64,000 nt of DNA from assembly GCF_900092025.1 (NCBI RefSeq), contig NZ_FLTX01000036.1:62001-126000 (forward strand). Direction: 5' to 3'. Source of the DNA: Xanthomonas bromi. GTDB taxonomy: Bacteria > Pseudomonadota > Gammaproteobacteria > Xanthomonadales > Xanthomonadaceae. The notes beneath the pieces are model-generated. The model ran no database searches. It was not told where the DNA came from and saw only the letters and a program-made list of their open reading frames with translations. The translations under genes were made by a program, and so were the position numbers. This document shows, piece by piece, positions 21,941 through 31,005 of this stretch. Position 1 is the first letter of the stretch; each line of letters begins with the position of its first letter.

Positions 21941-23233
21941 TCATCCGTCCTTGCTGTTGGGCGGCGGGTCGTCGGTGGCGCCACCGAAGATGATGCGCGC
22001 GGCGCGCTGGTAGCTCCAGTACGCCATCGCCCAGTTCACCAGCACCACGAAGCGGTTGCGGAAGCCGATCAGGAAGTAGACGTGCGCGGCCAGCCAGAAC
22101 CACCAGGCCACGATGCCGGACAGCTTGAGCTTGCCCACGTGCACGATGGCGGCCATGCGGCCGATGGTGGCGAGGTTGCCGTAGTCCTGGTACCGGAAGG
22201 CCGGCGTGGCCTGGCCGCGATGGCGCGCACGGATCGCCCTGGCGATGTGCTTGCCCATCTGCTTGGCGGCCGGCGCCACGCCCGGCACCGGGCGGCCGTC
22301 CTGCTGCACCGAGGCCAGATCGCCGCCGACGAAGATCTCCGGGTGGCCTGGCACGCTCAGGTCCGGCTCCACCAGCACGCGGCCGGCGCGGTCCAGCGGC
22401 ACGCCCAGCGTGCGCGCCAGTGGCGAGGCGGCCACGCCGGCGGCCCATACCACCGTGCGCGCCGGCACGAAGGTGTTGCCGAGCTGGTAGCCCAGCGCAT
22501 CGATATGCGTGACCGGCGTGCCGGTGTGCACTTCCACACCCAGGCGTTCCAGCTGTTTGCGCGCCTTGTCGGTGAGATCTTCCGGAAAGGACGGCAGCAC
22601 GCGTGGGCCGGCTTCGACCAGTCGCACCCGCGCCTGTTGCGGGTCGATATGGCGGAACTCGTTCTTGAGCGTGTGGCGGGCGATCTCGGCCAGGGTGCCG
22701 GCCAGTTCCACACCGGTGGGGCCGCCGCCGACCACCGCAAAACTCAGCCAGGCGGCGCGTGCGGCAGGGTCGGATTCGGCTTCGGCGCGCTCGAAGGCGA
22801 GCAGCAGCTTGCGCCGTAGTACCAGCGCGTCGTACAGCGTCTTCAGGCCGGGTGCGTGCTCGGCCCACTGGTCGTTGCCGAAATAGGCATGGGTGGGGCC
22901 AGTGGCCAGCAGCAGCATGTCGTAGCCGAGCGTGTTGCCATCGGCCAGGACCACTTCGCGGCGATCGGGCGCGATTTCGGCCACGTCGCCGAGTTGCACT
23001 TCGACATTGCGTTGCTCGCGCAGGATGTGACGCAGGGGTGCGGCGATGTCCGGCGCCGACAGACCGGCGGTGGCGACCTGGTACAGCAGCGGCTGGAACA
23101 GGTGATGGTTCTGACGGTCGATCAGGGTGATGCGGATGTTGGGGTCGTCGAGCGCGCGGGTCGCCCATAGGCCGGCGAAACCGCCACCGACCACAACAAG
23201 ATGCAGTGGGGCTTGGGACGGGGGAGAGGTCAT
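21941..23233 (-). CDS. ndh: Type II NADH dehydrogenase
   Basis: Single-subunit, non-proton-pumping NADH:quinone oxidoreductase on the inner face of the membrane. The 430-residue protein has the FAD-binding dinucleotide fold VVVGGGFAGLWATRAL at the N-terminus, the NADH-binding fold FAVVGGGPTGVELAGTLAE in the middle, and the second FAD motif IFVGGDLASVQ. C-terminal hydrophobic stretches (WWFWLAAHVYFLIGFRN) probably anchor it. The start at 23233 (MTSPPSQAPLHLVVVGG) is preferred to an ATG 39 bases upstream because it fits the family N-terminus. Confidence 0.93.
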   Translation of the reverse strand: MTSPPSQAPLHLVVVGGGFAGLWATRALDDPNIRITLIDRQNHHLFQPLLYQVATAGLSAPDIAAPLRHILREQRNVEVQLGDVAEIAPDRREVVLADGNTLGYDMLLLATGPTHAYFGNDQWAEHAPGLKTLYDALVLRRKLLLAFERAEAESDPAARAAWLSFAVVGGGPTGVELAGTLAEIARHTLKNEFRHIDPQQARVRLVEAGPRVLPSFPEDLTDKARKQLERLGVEVHTGTPVTHIDALGYQLGNTFVPARTVVWAAGVAASPLARTLGVPLDRAGRVLVEPDLSVPGHPEIFVGGDLASVQQDGRPVPGVAPAAKQMGKHIARAIRARHRGQATPAFRYQDYGNLATIGRMAAIVHVGKLKLSGIVAWWFWLAAHVYFLIGFRNRFVVLVNWAMAYWSYQRAARIIFGGATDDPPPNSKDG

Positions 23234-23351
23234 CGTAAGGTCCGATGGATTGCGACGCTGACTTGCCAGCATGCCGCATCGGCAATGAACACGCTGCGTC
23301 AGCGCGGCCCACCTGCGGCATCATGTCGCATCTCCCGCTTCCGTTCACTGC

Positions 23352-23867
23352 ATGTCGTCGTTACCGCCACCGTTGCCGTCATTGTCGTCTCTGCCGCCAG
23401 CTGCAGCGTCCGCTGCGGCGGCGCAGGCCACGCCAGCACCTGTCGTCAAAAAGCCACTCAGCAGCGTCGCGACCGGGCTGATCGGCGTTGTGACCTGTGT
23501 GGTGCTGTTCGGGATGCTGGTGCTCGGTGCACTCATCTGGCTGATGTCGTTCGGTTGGTCGCTGTTTGCCGATCAGGCGCGCAGCGCGCTGCAGGCCGAT
23601 GCCCTGGTGCAGGAACATATCGGACAGATCCGCGAGATGCGGGTGGATCTGTATCGCACCAGTCTGGCGCCGGGTGGCGACGAATTCGTCTTCGATGTGG
23701 AAGGCGATCGCGGCACCGGGCGCGTGCATGCCACGTGGATCAGTGACGGCGCCGAACGCGAGATCCTGAGCACGGGCGTGCTCACGCTGCGCGATGGCAC
23801 CGAGTACACCTTGCCGGCCGAGGCGGATGTCGACGAGGGTGACGTGGAAACCGACGCCCACATCTAG
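23352..23867 (+). CDS. Membrane protein, Coa1-like (tentative)
   Basis: A 171-residue protein with a Pro/Ala/Ser-rich cytoplasmic N-terminus (1-35), one membrane segment (about 44-70), then a small soluble domain containing GDEFVFDVEGDRGTGRVHA. That domain resembles the cytochrome oxidase assembly factor Coa1 family, in which a membrane-anchored domain of this kind follows a linker; the match is from memory and only moderate. It is divergent from ndh, which would fit a respiratory role but does not prove it. The ATG at 23352 is the first in frame. Confidence 0.6.
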   Translation: MSSLPPPLPSLSSLPPAAASAAAAQATPAPVVKKPLSSVATGLIGVVTCVVLFGMLVLGALIWLMSFGWSLFADQARSALQADALVQEHIGQIREMRVDLYRTSLAPGGDEFVFDVEGDRGTGRVHATWISDGAEREILSTGVLTLRDGTEYTLPAEADVDEGDVETDAHI

Positions 23868-23905
23868 ACCGACATCAAGACCGAATCTGCCGAGTCTCTG
23901 GAGCA

Positions 23906-24733
23906 ATGAGCATGATCGACAATCCCGATAAACGCATCGCATTGCTGATCGACGCCGACAACGCGCCCTCCGGCAAGATCGACGTGGTGCTGGCGGAAGT
24001 GGCGCGTTATGGCGTGGCCAACGTGCGCCGTGCTTACGGCAACTGGAAGAGCCCGCACCTGAAAGGTTGGGAAGCGGCGTTGCACGAATACGCGATCCGG
24101 CCGATTCAGCAATTCGCCTACAGTTCCGGCAAGAACGCCTCGGACATGGCGATGGTGATCGATGCGATGGACCTGCTGTACGCGCGCAATCTGGACGGGT
24201 TTGCGATCGTCTCCAGCGATGCCGATTTCACCCCGCTGGTGATGCGCCTGCTCACCGACGGCATGAAGGTCTATGGCTTCGGCGAAAAGAAAACGCCGGC
24301 GCCGTTCGTCAATGCGTGTTCGAAATTCACCTACGTCGAAGCGCTTGGCGAGCAGGCCGCGGCCGCCAGCGAGACCGCTGTTGGCCGCAAGGATGCCACT
24401 GCATTACGCAGCGATACGCGTCTGATGCAGATGTTGCGCAATGCGATCGTCAGCGCCTGCGAGGACGATGGCTGGGCACTGCTGAGTGCAGTCGGTAAAC
24501 AGGTCGCCAACCAGGCCTCGTTCGATCCACGCAACTACGGCTATCGCAAACTCAGCGACCTGGTGCGCGCGATCGGCGTGTTCGAGATCAGGCAGGACGA
24601 ACAGGCGTTGTGGGTGCGCGACTCGCCCAACGGTGGGCGCGCCCAACCGGCGCAGCCCGCTCCTGCGAAGGCACAACCGGCGGCCGCCAAGCGCCCGCCG
24701 CGCGCGTCGGCCAAACCTGCGGCAGGGAGCTGA
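23906..24733 (+). CDS. NYN ribonuclease-fold protein with OST-HTH/LOTUS domain
   Basis: A 275-residue protein. The N-terminal NYN (PIN-like) domain, residues 9-150, has the acidic residues expected of a metal-dependent RNase: ALLIDADNAP, KNASDMAMVIDAMDLL and FAIVSSDADFTPLV. Residues about 165-245 form an OST-HTH/LOTUS module (LLSAVGKQVANQ, DPRNYGYRKLSDLVRAIGVFEI), which binds RNA in other proteins. The tail is Ala/Pro/Lys-rich. GGAG lies before the ATG at 23906. It is probably an RNA-processing or decay enzyme; the target is unknown. The stop lies two bases before the next gene. Confidence 0.9.
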   Translation: MSMIDNPDKRIALLIDADNAPSGKIDVVLAEVARYGVANVRRAYGNWKSPHLKGWEAALHEYAIRPIQQFAYSSGKNASDMAMVIDAMDLLYARNLDGFAIVSSDADFTPLVMRLLTDGMKVYGFGEKKTPAPFVNACSKFTYVEALGEQAAAASETAVGRKDATALRSDTRLMQMLRNAIVSACEDDGWALLSAVGKQVANQASFDPRNYGYRKLSDLVRAIGVFEIRQDEQALWVRDSPNGGRAQPAQPAPAKAQPAAAKRPPRASAKPAAGS

Positions 24734-24735
24734 GC

Positions 24736-25392
24736 ATGACGCAGGACACAGGTTTACCCGCCGCATCGGCGGCCGGCATCACGCTATGGGGGCGGCGTAA
24801 TTCCAGCAATGTGCGCAAGGTGGCGTGGTGCGCCGAAGAAGCCGGCGTGGCCTATACCTCGATCGAAGTGGGCGGTGCCTTCGGTGGCAACGACACGCCC
24901 GCCTATCGCGCATTGAATCCGAATGGCGTGGTGCCGACCTTGCAGGATGGCGCGCTGGTGCTGTGGGAATCCAATGCGATCGTGCGCTATCTGGCAGCGC
25001 AATATGCGCCGGCGTTGTATCCGCACGCACCAGCCGAGCGCGCGCTGGGCGACCGTTGGATGGACTGGGCCACCTCCACCTTTGCCGGTGTGTTTCGCGA
25101 CCTGTTCTGGAGCGTTGTGCGCACAGCGCCGGCCGCGCGCGATCACGCACGCATCGCTGCGGCGTTGACCCAGTCCGGCGAGCTGCTTGCACGTGCCGAT
25201 GCGGCATTGGCGCAACAGCCGTATCTGTCCGGCGAGCGATTCGCGACGGGCGATATTCCGCTGGGCAGCTTTATCTATGCCTGGTTCGAAATGCCCATCG
25301 AGCGCCCCGTGTTGCCGCATCTGCAAGCGTGGTACGAACGCTTGCGCGCACGGCCGGCGTACCAGCGCGCCGTGATGACGGCGCTGACCTGA
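24736..25392 (+). CDS. Glutathione S-transferase family protein
   Basis: A 218-residue GST-fold protein. The N-terminal thioredoxin-like part reads WGRRNSSNVRKVAWCAEEAG, with Ser residues at the usual glutathione-activating position, followed by NPNGVVPTLQDG and the glutathione-binding ESNAIVRYLA. The C-terminal helical domain has FATGDIPLGSFIY. GGGAG is placed eight bases before the ATG at 24736, and the gene follows the NYN gene by two bases, so they are probably co-transcribed. The substrate is unknown. Confidence 0.9.
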   Translation: MTQDTGLPAASAAGITLWGRRNSSNVRKVAWCAEEAGVAYTSIEVGGAFGGNDTPAYRALNPNGVVPTLQDGALVLWESNAIVRYLAAQYAPALYPHAPAERALGDRWMDWATSTFAGVFRDLFWSVVRTAPAARDHARIAAALTQSGELLARADAALAQQPYLSGERFATGDIPLGSFIYAWFEMPIERPVLPHLQAWYERLRARPAYQRAVMTALT

Positions 25393-25733
25393 GCGGCATC
25401 GCGAAGATCCACGCGTGTGCTCGATGGATACGATGCCGCGCGTCATCCCGCAGATGGGTGGCATCGCTGGTCGGAAGCTGTTTTTACGGATGGAAAGGAT
25501 CACCTGCGCTATCCATCGCGATCGAGACGGGTTCGTTCGAAGCCGCTACGCGTATCGAACCATCATGCGTGGCATGGGCTGGCGGTTGCGTTGACGGGCT
25601 GCGCGCATCGCGGCCATCGGACCGCCCTCATTGCAGTTGTCGCTAACGCACCTGTCAGCGGTCGGCCTGTAGCGAGAGCGATTCAGCGCACACACGCAAC
25701 ACCCATCGATCATCGCGCTGCAGTTGCCCTGCG
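25393..25733. other. Convergent spacer between the GST gene and priA
   Basis: No supported gene or clear terminator was seen. Open frames on the plus strand here lack ribosome sites and any recognisable sequence. Confidence 0.55.
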
Positions 25734-27956
25734 CTAATACAAATCGATCGGGTCCACATCCAGCGACCAGCGCACGCGACGCGCTTGCGGTAGCGCATAG
25801 ATCGCCGGCAATTGCGCATCGAGCAGCCGATGCAAGGCCGAGCGTTGCTGCGCCGACAACAGCAACTGGGTGCGCTGGAACCCGGCGCGGCGCGGCATCG
25901 GCGCGGGCATCGGGCCGTAGCATTCCACGGCGGCAAACGCCGGCGATTGCGTGCCGGTGTCGGCGTTGGTCAAGCCTCGCACTGCCAGCAGGAACTGATT
26001 GGCGGCCGCCACATCCTTGGCTTCGGCACGGAACAAGGCCAGGTGCGCAAACGGGGGGAATCCGGCCGCTTCGCGCTGCTGCAGTTCGGCGTCGGCAAAG
26101 GCGTGGTAGCCGCCATTGACCAGGGTCTGCAGCAACGGGTGTTCGGGGTGATGGGTCTGCAGCCAGACTTCGCCCAGGCGATCGGCGCGCCCGGCGCGTC
26201 CTGCCACCTGGATCAATTGTTGGGAGAGTTTTTCGGCGGCGCGGAAGTCGGCCGAGAACAGGCCTTCGTCGATGCCGACCACCACCACCATGGTCAGCCG
26301 CGGCAGATCGTGGCCCTTGGCCAGGATCTGGGTGCCGACCAGGATGCCGGCCTCGTTGCCGAGCCTGGCGAGCTGGGTTTCCAGCGCGTCGCGGCGCTGG
26401 GTGGTGCTGCGGTCGATGCGCACCACCGGGACGTCCGGGAAGGCTTCGGTCAGGCGCTCTTCCAGCCGCTCGGTGCCGATGCCCTGCGGCTGCAGCGCCA
26501 GGCTGGCGCAGGCCGGGCAGGCCAACGGCGCGGGTTGGCGCGCGCCGCAGTGGTGGCACTGCAGGCGACGGCCGCCGGCGTGCACGGTCATCGGGGTTTG
26601 GTGAAGCGGTGTGCTGCAGCGCTGGCAGGCCGCGGTCCAGCCGCAGTCGTGGCACAGCAGCACGGGTGCATAGCCGCGGCGGTTCTTGAACACCAGCACC
26701 TGCTCGCCACGTGCCAGGGTGGCGCCGATCCCGGCCAGCACCTCCGGCGAGAGGCCGTCCTTGAGCGGTCGCTTGCGCACGTCGAGCACGCGCACGCGCG
26801 GCGGGCGCGCGTCGCCTGCACGCTGCGACAGGCGTAGGTGCCGGTAGCGGCCGGCGTCGGCGTTGTGCAGGCTTTCCAGCGACGGGGTGGCGCTGCCCAG
26901 GATCACCGGCACATCCAGCGCCTTGCCGCGCACCAGCGCGAAATCGCGGGCGTGATAGCGGATGCCGTCCTGTTGCTTGTAGCTGCCGTCGTGTTCTTCG
27001 TCGATCACGATCAGCCCGGCGTTGGGCAACGGGGTGAATACCGCCGAGCGGGTGCCGACGATCAGCTTGGCCTCGCCGCGCCAGGCCGCTGCCCAGACCC
27101 GTGCGCGTTCGCCATCGGACAGGCCAGAGTGCAACGCGTGCACCGGCACGCCCAGGCGCGCGCGGAAGCGGCCTAATGTCTGCGGCGTCAGGCCGATCTC
27201 GGGCACCAGCACCAGCGCCTGCTTGCCGGCGGCCAGGCAATCGGCGATCGCCTGCAGGTAGACCTCGGTCTTGCCGCTGCCGGTGACGCCATCGAGCAGA
27301 TAGGTGGCAAAGCCGCTCTGCGCGCGGATCGCGGCGGCGGCGGCCTGCTGTTCGTCGTTGAGTTGCGGACCGCTGCCGGGGCGCGGCGAAATCGTATCGG
27401 CCGGCACCGCCAGGCGTTCGGCGTAGCCGCGCTTGGCCAGGCTGCGTGCGGCCTCGCGCCACTGCGGCAGCAGCTGTTCCAACTGCTCTTCACCCACTGC
27501 GCCGGCAAGCAGCAGGGCCGCCAACAGGGCGGGGCGGCTGTTCGCGCGCAGGCTGGCGGCCCTGCTGCGGCCGGCGTCGGTCAGCTGCCAGGCCCAGGCG
27601 TGGGTGTCGGCCAATGGCTCGCCGCGGCGCAAGGGACCGGGTAGGGCGCTGGCCTGGGCTTCGCCGAGCGGCGCGTGGGTGTAGCGGGCCAGCCAGTGCA
27701 GCGAGCGGGCCAGTTCATCGACCAGCAGCGGCGCCTGGTCGCACCAGGCCAACGCCGGGCGCAGGCCGTCGGCCGCGGGCAATTGCCCGATCTCCACCAC
27801 CACCCCCACCAGCTCGCGTGGCCCGAACGGCACCCGCACCCGGCAGCCGACCCGCGCCGGGTCGGTCAGCGGCGCATCTGCCGGGGGCAGATAGTCGAAC
27901 AAGTGGGGCAGCGGCACCGGCAAGGCGACGCGCAAGGTGGCGACGGTCGAGGACAT
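25734..27956 (-). CDS. priA: Primosomal protein N' (replication restart helicase PriA)
   Basis: Helicase that reloads the replisome at stalled forks. The 740-residue protein has the N-terminal DNA-binding domain, Walker A DGVTGSGKT ending at residue 230, the DEEH box at 319-322, and AVFTPLPNAGLIVIDEEHD. It has the zinc-binding cysteines of PriA in CHDCGWTAACQRC and CHHCG...CPAC, and motif VI in IQVAGRAGRADRLG. The ATG at 27956 starts MSSTVATLRVALPVPLPHLF, the usual N-terminus. It is divergent from the gene at 28425; the spacer between them carries two DnaA boxes. Confidence 0.96.
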   Translation of the reverse strand: MSSTVATLRVALPVPLPHLFDYLPPADAPLTDPARVGCRVRVPFGPRELVGVVVEIGQLPAADGLRPALAWCDQAPLLVDELARSLHWLARYTHAPLGEAQASALPGPLRRGEPLADTHAWAWQLTDAGRSRAASLRANSRPALLAALLLAGAVGEEQLEQLLPQWREAARSLAKRGYAERLAVPADTISPRPGSGPQLNDEQQAAAAAIRAQSGFATYLLDGVTGSGKTEVYLQAIADCLAAGKQALVLVPEIGLTPQTLGRFRARLGVPVHALHSGLSDGERARVWAAAWRGEAKLIVGTRSAVFTPLPNAGLIVIDEEHDGSYKQQDGIRYHARDFALVRGKALDVPVILGSATPSLESLHNADAGRYRHLRLSQRAGDARPPRVRVLDVRKRPLKDGLSPEVLAGIGATLARGEQVLVFKNRRGYAPVLLCHDCGWTAACQRCSTPLHQTPMTVHAGGRRLQCHHCGARQPAPLACPACASLALQPQGIGTERLEERLTEAFPDVPVVRIDRSTTQRRDALETQLARLGNEAGILVGTQILAKGHDLPRLTMVVVVGIDEGLFSADFRAAEKLSQQLIQVAGRAGRADRLGEVWLQTHHPEHPLLQTLVNGGYHAFADAELQQREAAGFPPFAHLALFRAEAKDVAAANQFLLAVRGLTNADTGTQSPAFAAVECYGPMPAPMPRRAGFQRTQLLLSAQQRSALHRLLDAQLPAIYALPQARRVRWSLDVDPIDLY

Positions 27957-28424
27957 CCGACCAGTCTACCGACCCTGTCCAGAGGCCGGCAGCCGGCTCC
28001 GAATCGGCCAAAGCGGGACCAGCGCGGCAGCCGCATTTGTGTGACGGAAGTGATAAATCCGACGTAAACCTATGTGAGGGTTAAGGAAACGGGTTTATCC
28101 ACACCGCCTGTGGATAAAGCTGTGAATTAGTGTTGTGCTCCACGCTGTGATGATGGATTCACTAGCCTCTGCAACCTCTTGGACATTTTTTAGCCAACAT
28201 CAATAAGCCTATTATTTTCAATCACTTAAGCGTGAAACACGATTGCAACAAAGAAAAAACAACAGTTGACAGACGCCTGCGTATCGGTATGCCTGCCGCT
28301 GTGCACAACCCACCGCGGCGGCGCGCATGGCTGGCGTGAAGGCGGAGCGGGGCCGGGCCGATCTGTCAAGCCATCGGCGGGGGCCAATCGCGTCGGTATC
28401 ATGCCGGCCGATGCTGGAGTTCTC
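27957..28424. other. Long AT-rich divergent spacer upstream of priA
   Basis: This 468-bp spacer is much richer in A and T than its surroundings, especially 28140-28265. It contains the facing DnaA boxes at 28094-28118 and a TTGACA at 28266-28271 with TATGCC 16 bases later, a possible weak promoter for the plus-strand genes. No gene was found in it. Confidence 0.6.
28094..28118. promoter_or_regulatory. Pair of perfect facing DnaA boxes
   Basis: TTATCCACA at 28095-28103 and its reverse complement TGTGGATAA at 28109-28117 both match the DnaA consensus exactly. With one further base each side they form a 10-bp inverted repeat with a CCGCC spacer. They lie 138 bases upstream of priA at the edge of the AT-rich stretch. 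They could bind DnaA to regulate priA or the divergent gene, or be a DnaA-titration site. A mere RNA hairpin is the alternative. Confidence 0.7.
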
Positions 28425-29459
28425 ATGACCGTAGTTCCCGACGCCCCCGTGACCCCCGCCGCGCTCTCTGCCTTCCTGCGCGGTGTCGAACGCCGGGGTC
28501 TGGTGCTCGCACAATTGCAATGCGGCGACGTGGCCGCCGCCGAGCGTGCCCTTGCAGCGGCCTTGCGCGCCTTCAGCAGCCAGGCGGCCGGTCGGCCGAT
28601 GGCGGGTTGGCCGATGCGCTTCTGGAGCCTGCTGGCCACCGCGCCGCCGCTGCGACGCGAGCCGATGCCGGGCACCTGGCTGCCCCCGTTCGCTGCGTTG
28701 GGCCGGATGCAGACTGCCGGCCGCTTGGCACTGCTGCTGCGCATCGTGGCCGGTTTGGAAGAGCAGGCGGCCAGCGAGGTGCAGGGCGTCGAGGCGGCGG
28801 ACTACCGGCAATCGCTGGCGCGCGCCTGTCCGCGCGATGCCACCGGCACTCCGGACGCCCAGGCCTGGCGGGCCCTGGCCGAGGCGGCGCAAGTGGAACT
28901 GCGCGACCTGACCCCGGCCCAGTTGACCCGGCTCAGCCAGTTACGCGATTCGGCCCTGGCCGGGATGTCGCTGCAGACTGCCGCGCCGACCGAGCCAGCA
29001 CCGGCGCCGCATCGTCCGGCCGCCCCACGCGCGCGTCCCCGGCGGCAATGGCAGTGGCCGCAGCTGGAGCGCCGCCACGCAGGCATGGCGCTGGGCGTGC
29101 TGGTGGTGGCCCTGCTGTTGGCGGTGCTGGGCTGGTGGTGGACCCACCGCCGGCCTGCGCTACCGCCCGAACCGGTGTCGCAGGCGCCGGCCGGCGTGCT
29201 GCACGTGACTGACGCGGCGCCGGTCTTGGTAGAAGAGCTGCCCGCCGCCGACCTGCCGGATGCAGTGGCCACGCCGGGCCTGGACCCGCGCGACCAGGCG
29301 ATGCTGGCCGACCCGGATCTGGAGCTGGCCCGCTCTGCGGATTTCTATGCCTGGTACGCCGCCGGCCACCCGGTGCCGGTCGATGAGTCCGGTGCGCATG
29401 CCACGGCGGCTGAGCAGCCTTCCGCCCCTTTGGAGACGGTCGACGATGAAACCAACTGA
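28425..29459 (+). CDS. Membrane-anchored protein with a sigma-region-4-like segment (unknown function)
   Basis: A 344-residue protein with no certain family. Residues 97-135 (from TAGRLALLLRIVAGLEEQAA through YRQSLARA) follow the pattern of the helix-turn-helix of ECF sigma factor region 4, and residues 16-70 look like a degenerate region 2; this is inference from pattern. A Pro/Arg-rich linker (188-212) leads to one membrane segment at 220-239, and an acidic Pro-rich tail with DPDLELARSADFYAWYA, probably periplasmic. The ATG at 28425 has GGAG seven bases upstream. It overlaps the DUF3106 gene by 14 bases, so the two form a unit. Confidence 0.75.
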   Translation: MTVVPDAPVTPAALSAFLRGVERRGLVLAQLQCGDVAAAERALAAALRAFSSQAAGRPMAGWPMRFWSLLATAPPLRREPMPGTWLPPFAALGRMQTAGRLALLLRIVAGLEEQAASEVQGVEAADYRQSLARACPRDATGTPDAQAWRALAEAAQVELRDLTPAQLTRLSQLRDSALAGMSLQTAAPTEPAPAPHRPAAPRARPRRQWQWPQLERRHAGMALGVLVVALLLAVLGWWWTHRRPALPPEPVSQAPAGVLHVTDAAPVLVEELPAADLPDAVATPGLDPRDQAMLADPDLELARSADFYAWYAAGHPVPVDESGAHATAAEQPSAPLETVDDETN

Positions 29460-30045
29460 CTGGTGCGGTCTGCTACTCTGCGCGATTGTCGGCGTTGCCG
29501 GCGCGCAGACCTTGCCGAGGCCGCTGGAAGAATCCGCCGCTACGCCGGCCGCATCCCCCTCGGTTGCGGCAGCGCCGAGTACCACCCCGAGCGCCGCGCA
29601 GCAACGCGCGCGCTGGGAGGCGATGACGCCCGCGCAGCAGGCCGAGCTGCGCGCCCGCTACGCCGCCTGGAAGGGGCTGTCTGCCACCGACCGCGTGGTG
29701 TTGCGTCAGGCACGCGAGCGGCTGCAAGCCTTGCCCGACGATCAGCAACGCGCGTTGCGCACGCAGTTCGGCGCGATGGATCGCCTGCATCGCGACGGCT
29801 GGCGCCTGGGCTCGCAGGTGGGAGCGTTCTACGCGCAATTACAGCCGCTGATCGGCTACGTGCCGCCCACCCAGCGCGACGCCATGCTGGCCGCGCTGCG
29901 CAGCCTGGATGCCGGCCAGCTGGAGCAACTGGCGGTGCTGGCACAACGGACCCCGCCCCAGGAGCGCGACGGCCTGCGCGATGCCTTCCTGGCCGAAGCG
30001 CCGGCCACGCGCAGCGCGTGGTTGAAGCGGCAGCTGGCGCGCTGA
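29446..30045 (+). CDS. DUF3106-family exported protein
   Basis: A 199-residue protein with an N-terminal signal peptide (MKPTDWCGLLLCAIVGVAGA, cleavage probably after AGA). A Pro/Ala/Ser-rich stretch follows, then a charged helical region with repeated WEAMTPAQQAELRARYAAWK-type units, the pattern of DUF3106 proteins of Xanthomonadaceae. The function is unknown; it is probably periplasmic. GGAGA precedes the ATG at 29446, which lies inside the end of the preceding membrane-protein gene, so the two are expressed together. Confidence 0.8.
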   Translation: MKPTDWCGLLLCAIVGVAGAQTLPRPLEESAATPAASPSVAAAPSTTPSAAQQRARWEAMTPAQQAELRARYAAWKGLSATDRVVLRQARERLQALPDDQQRALRTQFGAMDRLHRDGWRLGSQVGAFYAQLQPLIGYVPPTQRDAMLAALRSLDAGQLEQLAVLAQRTPPQERDGLRDAFLAEAPATRSAWLKRQLAR

Positions 30046-30226
30046 TCGGTCGCGGCACGGTCTCGCCGCGGTAGGCGCGCAGAGCGCGCAGGCGGCGTGC
30101 GGTACATCAGCTCAAGCAGGCTGCTTCCCGCCGCGCCGCCATCCGTGCACCTCATACGCGCCCAGCATCCATGCGTTGTACTGCAACGCTGCCGTTTTCG
30201 CTCAGCCGCACCCACATCTTCCCGCA

Positions 30227-31005
30227 TCACAGACGCGCCAGACTCGCCACCATCAACAGCGCGGCGGCAACCGTCACGAACACGAAATACACCCCGCTCA
30301 GGCCGATGTACTTGAGCACGGTGACCAGCCAGGACTGCGCGTACACGCGTCGCTGCATCCAGAGCAGATACACCGGCATCCACACCGTCAGGCCGAAAGT
30401 CCAATACTCCAGGTGATCGGGCTGGCAACGTGCGCCAAGGCATCGCTGAGCAGCGACAACACCAGTTGCGTCAGCAGGTTCAGGCACAGGAATGCGTGGC
30501 TATACAGGGCCACTACCAGATGTTCCAGATACACCTGCCCGCTGCGCACATGGAACACCCCCAACAGCAGTGCAAACAGCGGAACCAGCACCAGCAGCGC
30601 AGACGGCACCGCAGCGAAAAACGCGCTGTAGAGCAGCTGCGGATTGCTGCGCAGGCGCGGCATATTGTCGCGGATGTGGCTGAGTTGCGTGTTGATCCAG
30701 AGGTTGGCGAATGGCGGTAGCGCCGCAGAGGTCAACAGGCGCAGTACCAGCAATAGCCGCAATCGGCGCCACATAATGCACGCGTTGGCCGCTCAGGAAA
30801 CGCAGCGCCAGGCGTCCGGGCACCAGCAAATCGCGCAGGGTGCGGAAGATGCGCCCATCCAGATGCCAGAACGACTCGAACACCTCTTCCACCGCATGCG
30901 CGACGCTGCGCACCGGGTTGTGCGCGCTTTGTCCGCAGGCGTGGCAGAACGCACCGTGCAATGCAGTCGAACAGTTTCGCAGTCCGTGGGGTGATGCGCG
31001 GTCGA
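30227..31005 (-). pseudogene. DUF3667-family membrane protein, broken by three frameshifts
   Basis: Reading three frames in turn rebuilds one DUF3667 protein: a zinc-ribbon start (CENC...CHAC), then SFWHLDGRIFRTLRDLLVPG, the HYVAP motif, several membrane segments (RLLLVLRLL, LLVLVPLFALLLGVFHVRSG) and the end WMPVYLLWMQRRVYAQ. The breaks are a missing base near 30975 that destroys the first CxxC, an extra base near 30760 just after HYVAP, and a missing base near 30422. The downstream part returns to the first frame. No start codon is seen upstream. It is very probably non-functional unless the assembly is wrong. Intact relatives are membrane proteins of unknown role. Confidence 0.8.

Noticed and set aside
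25417-25737. Short plus-strand frame in the GST-priA spacer
   Set aside because: It has no ribosome site and runs into the end of priA on the other strand.
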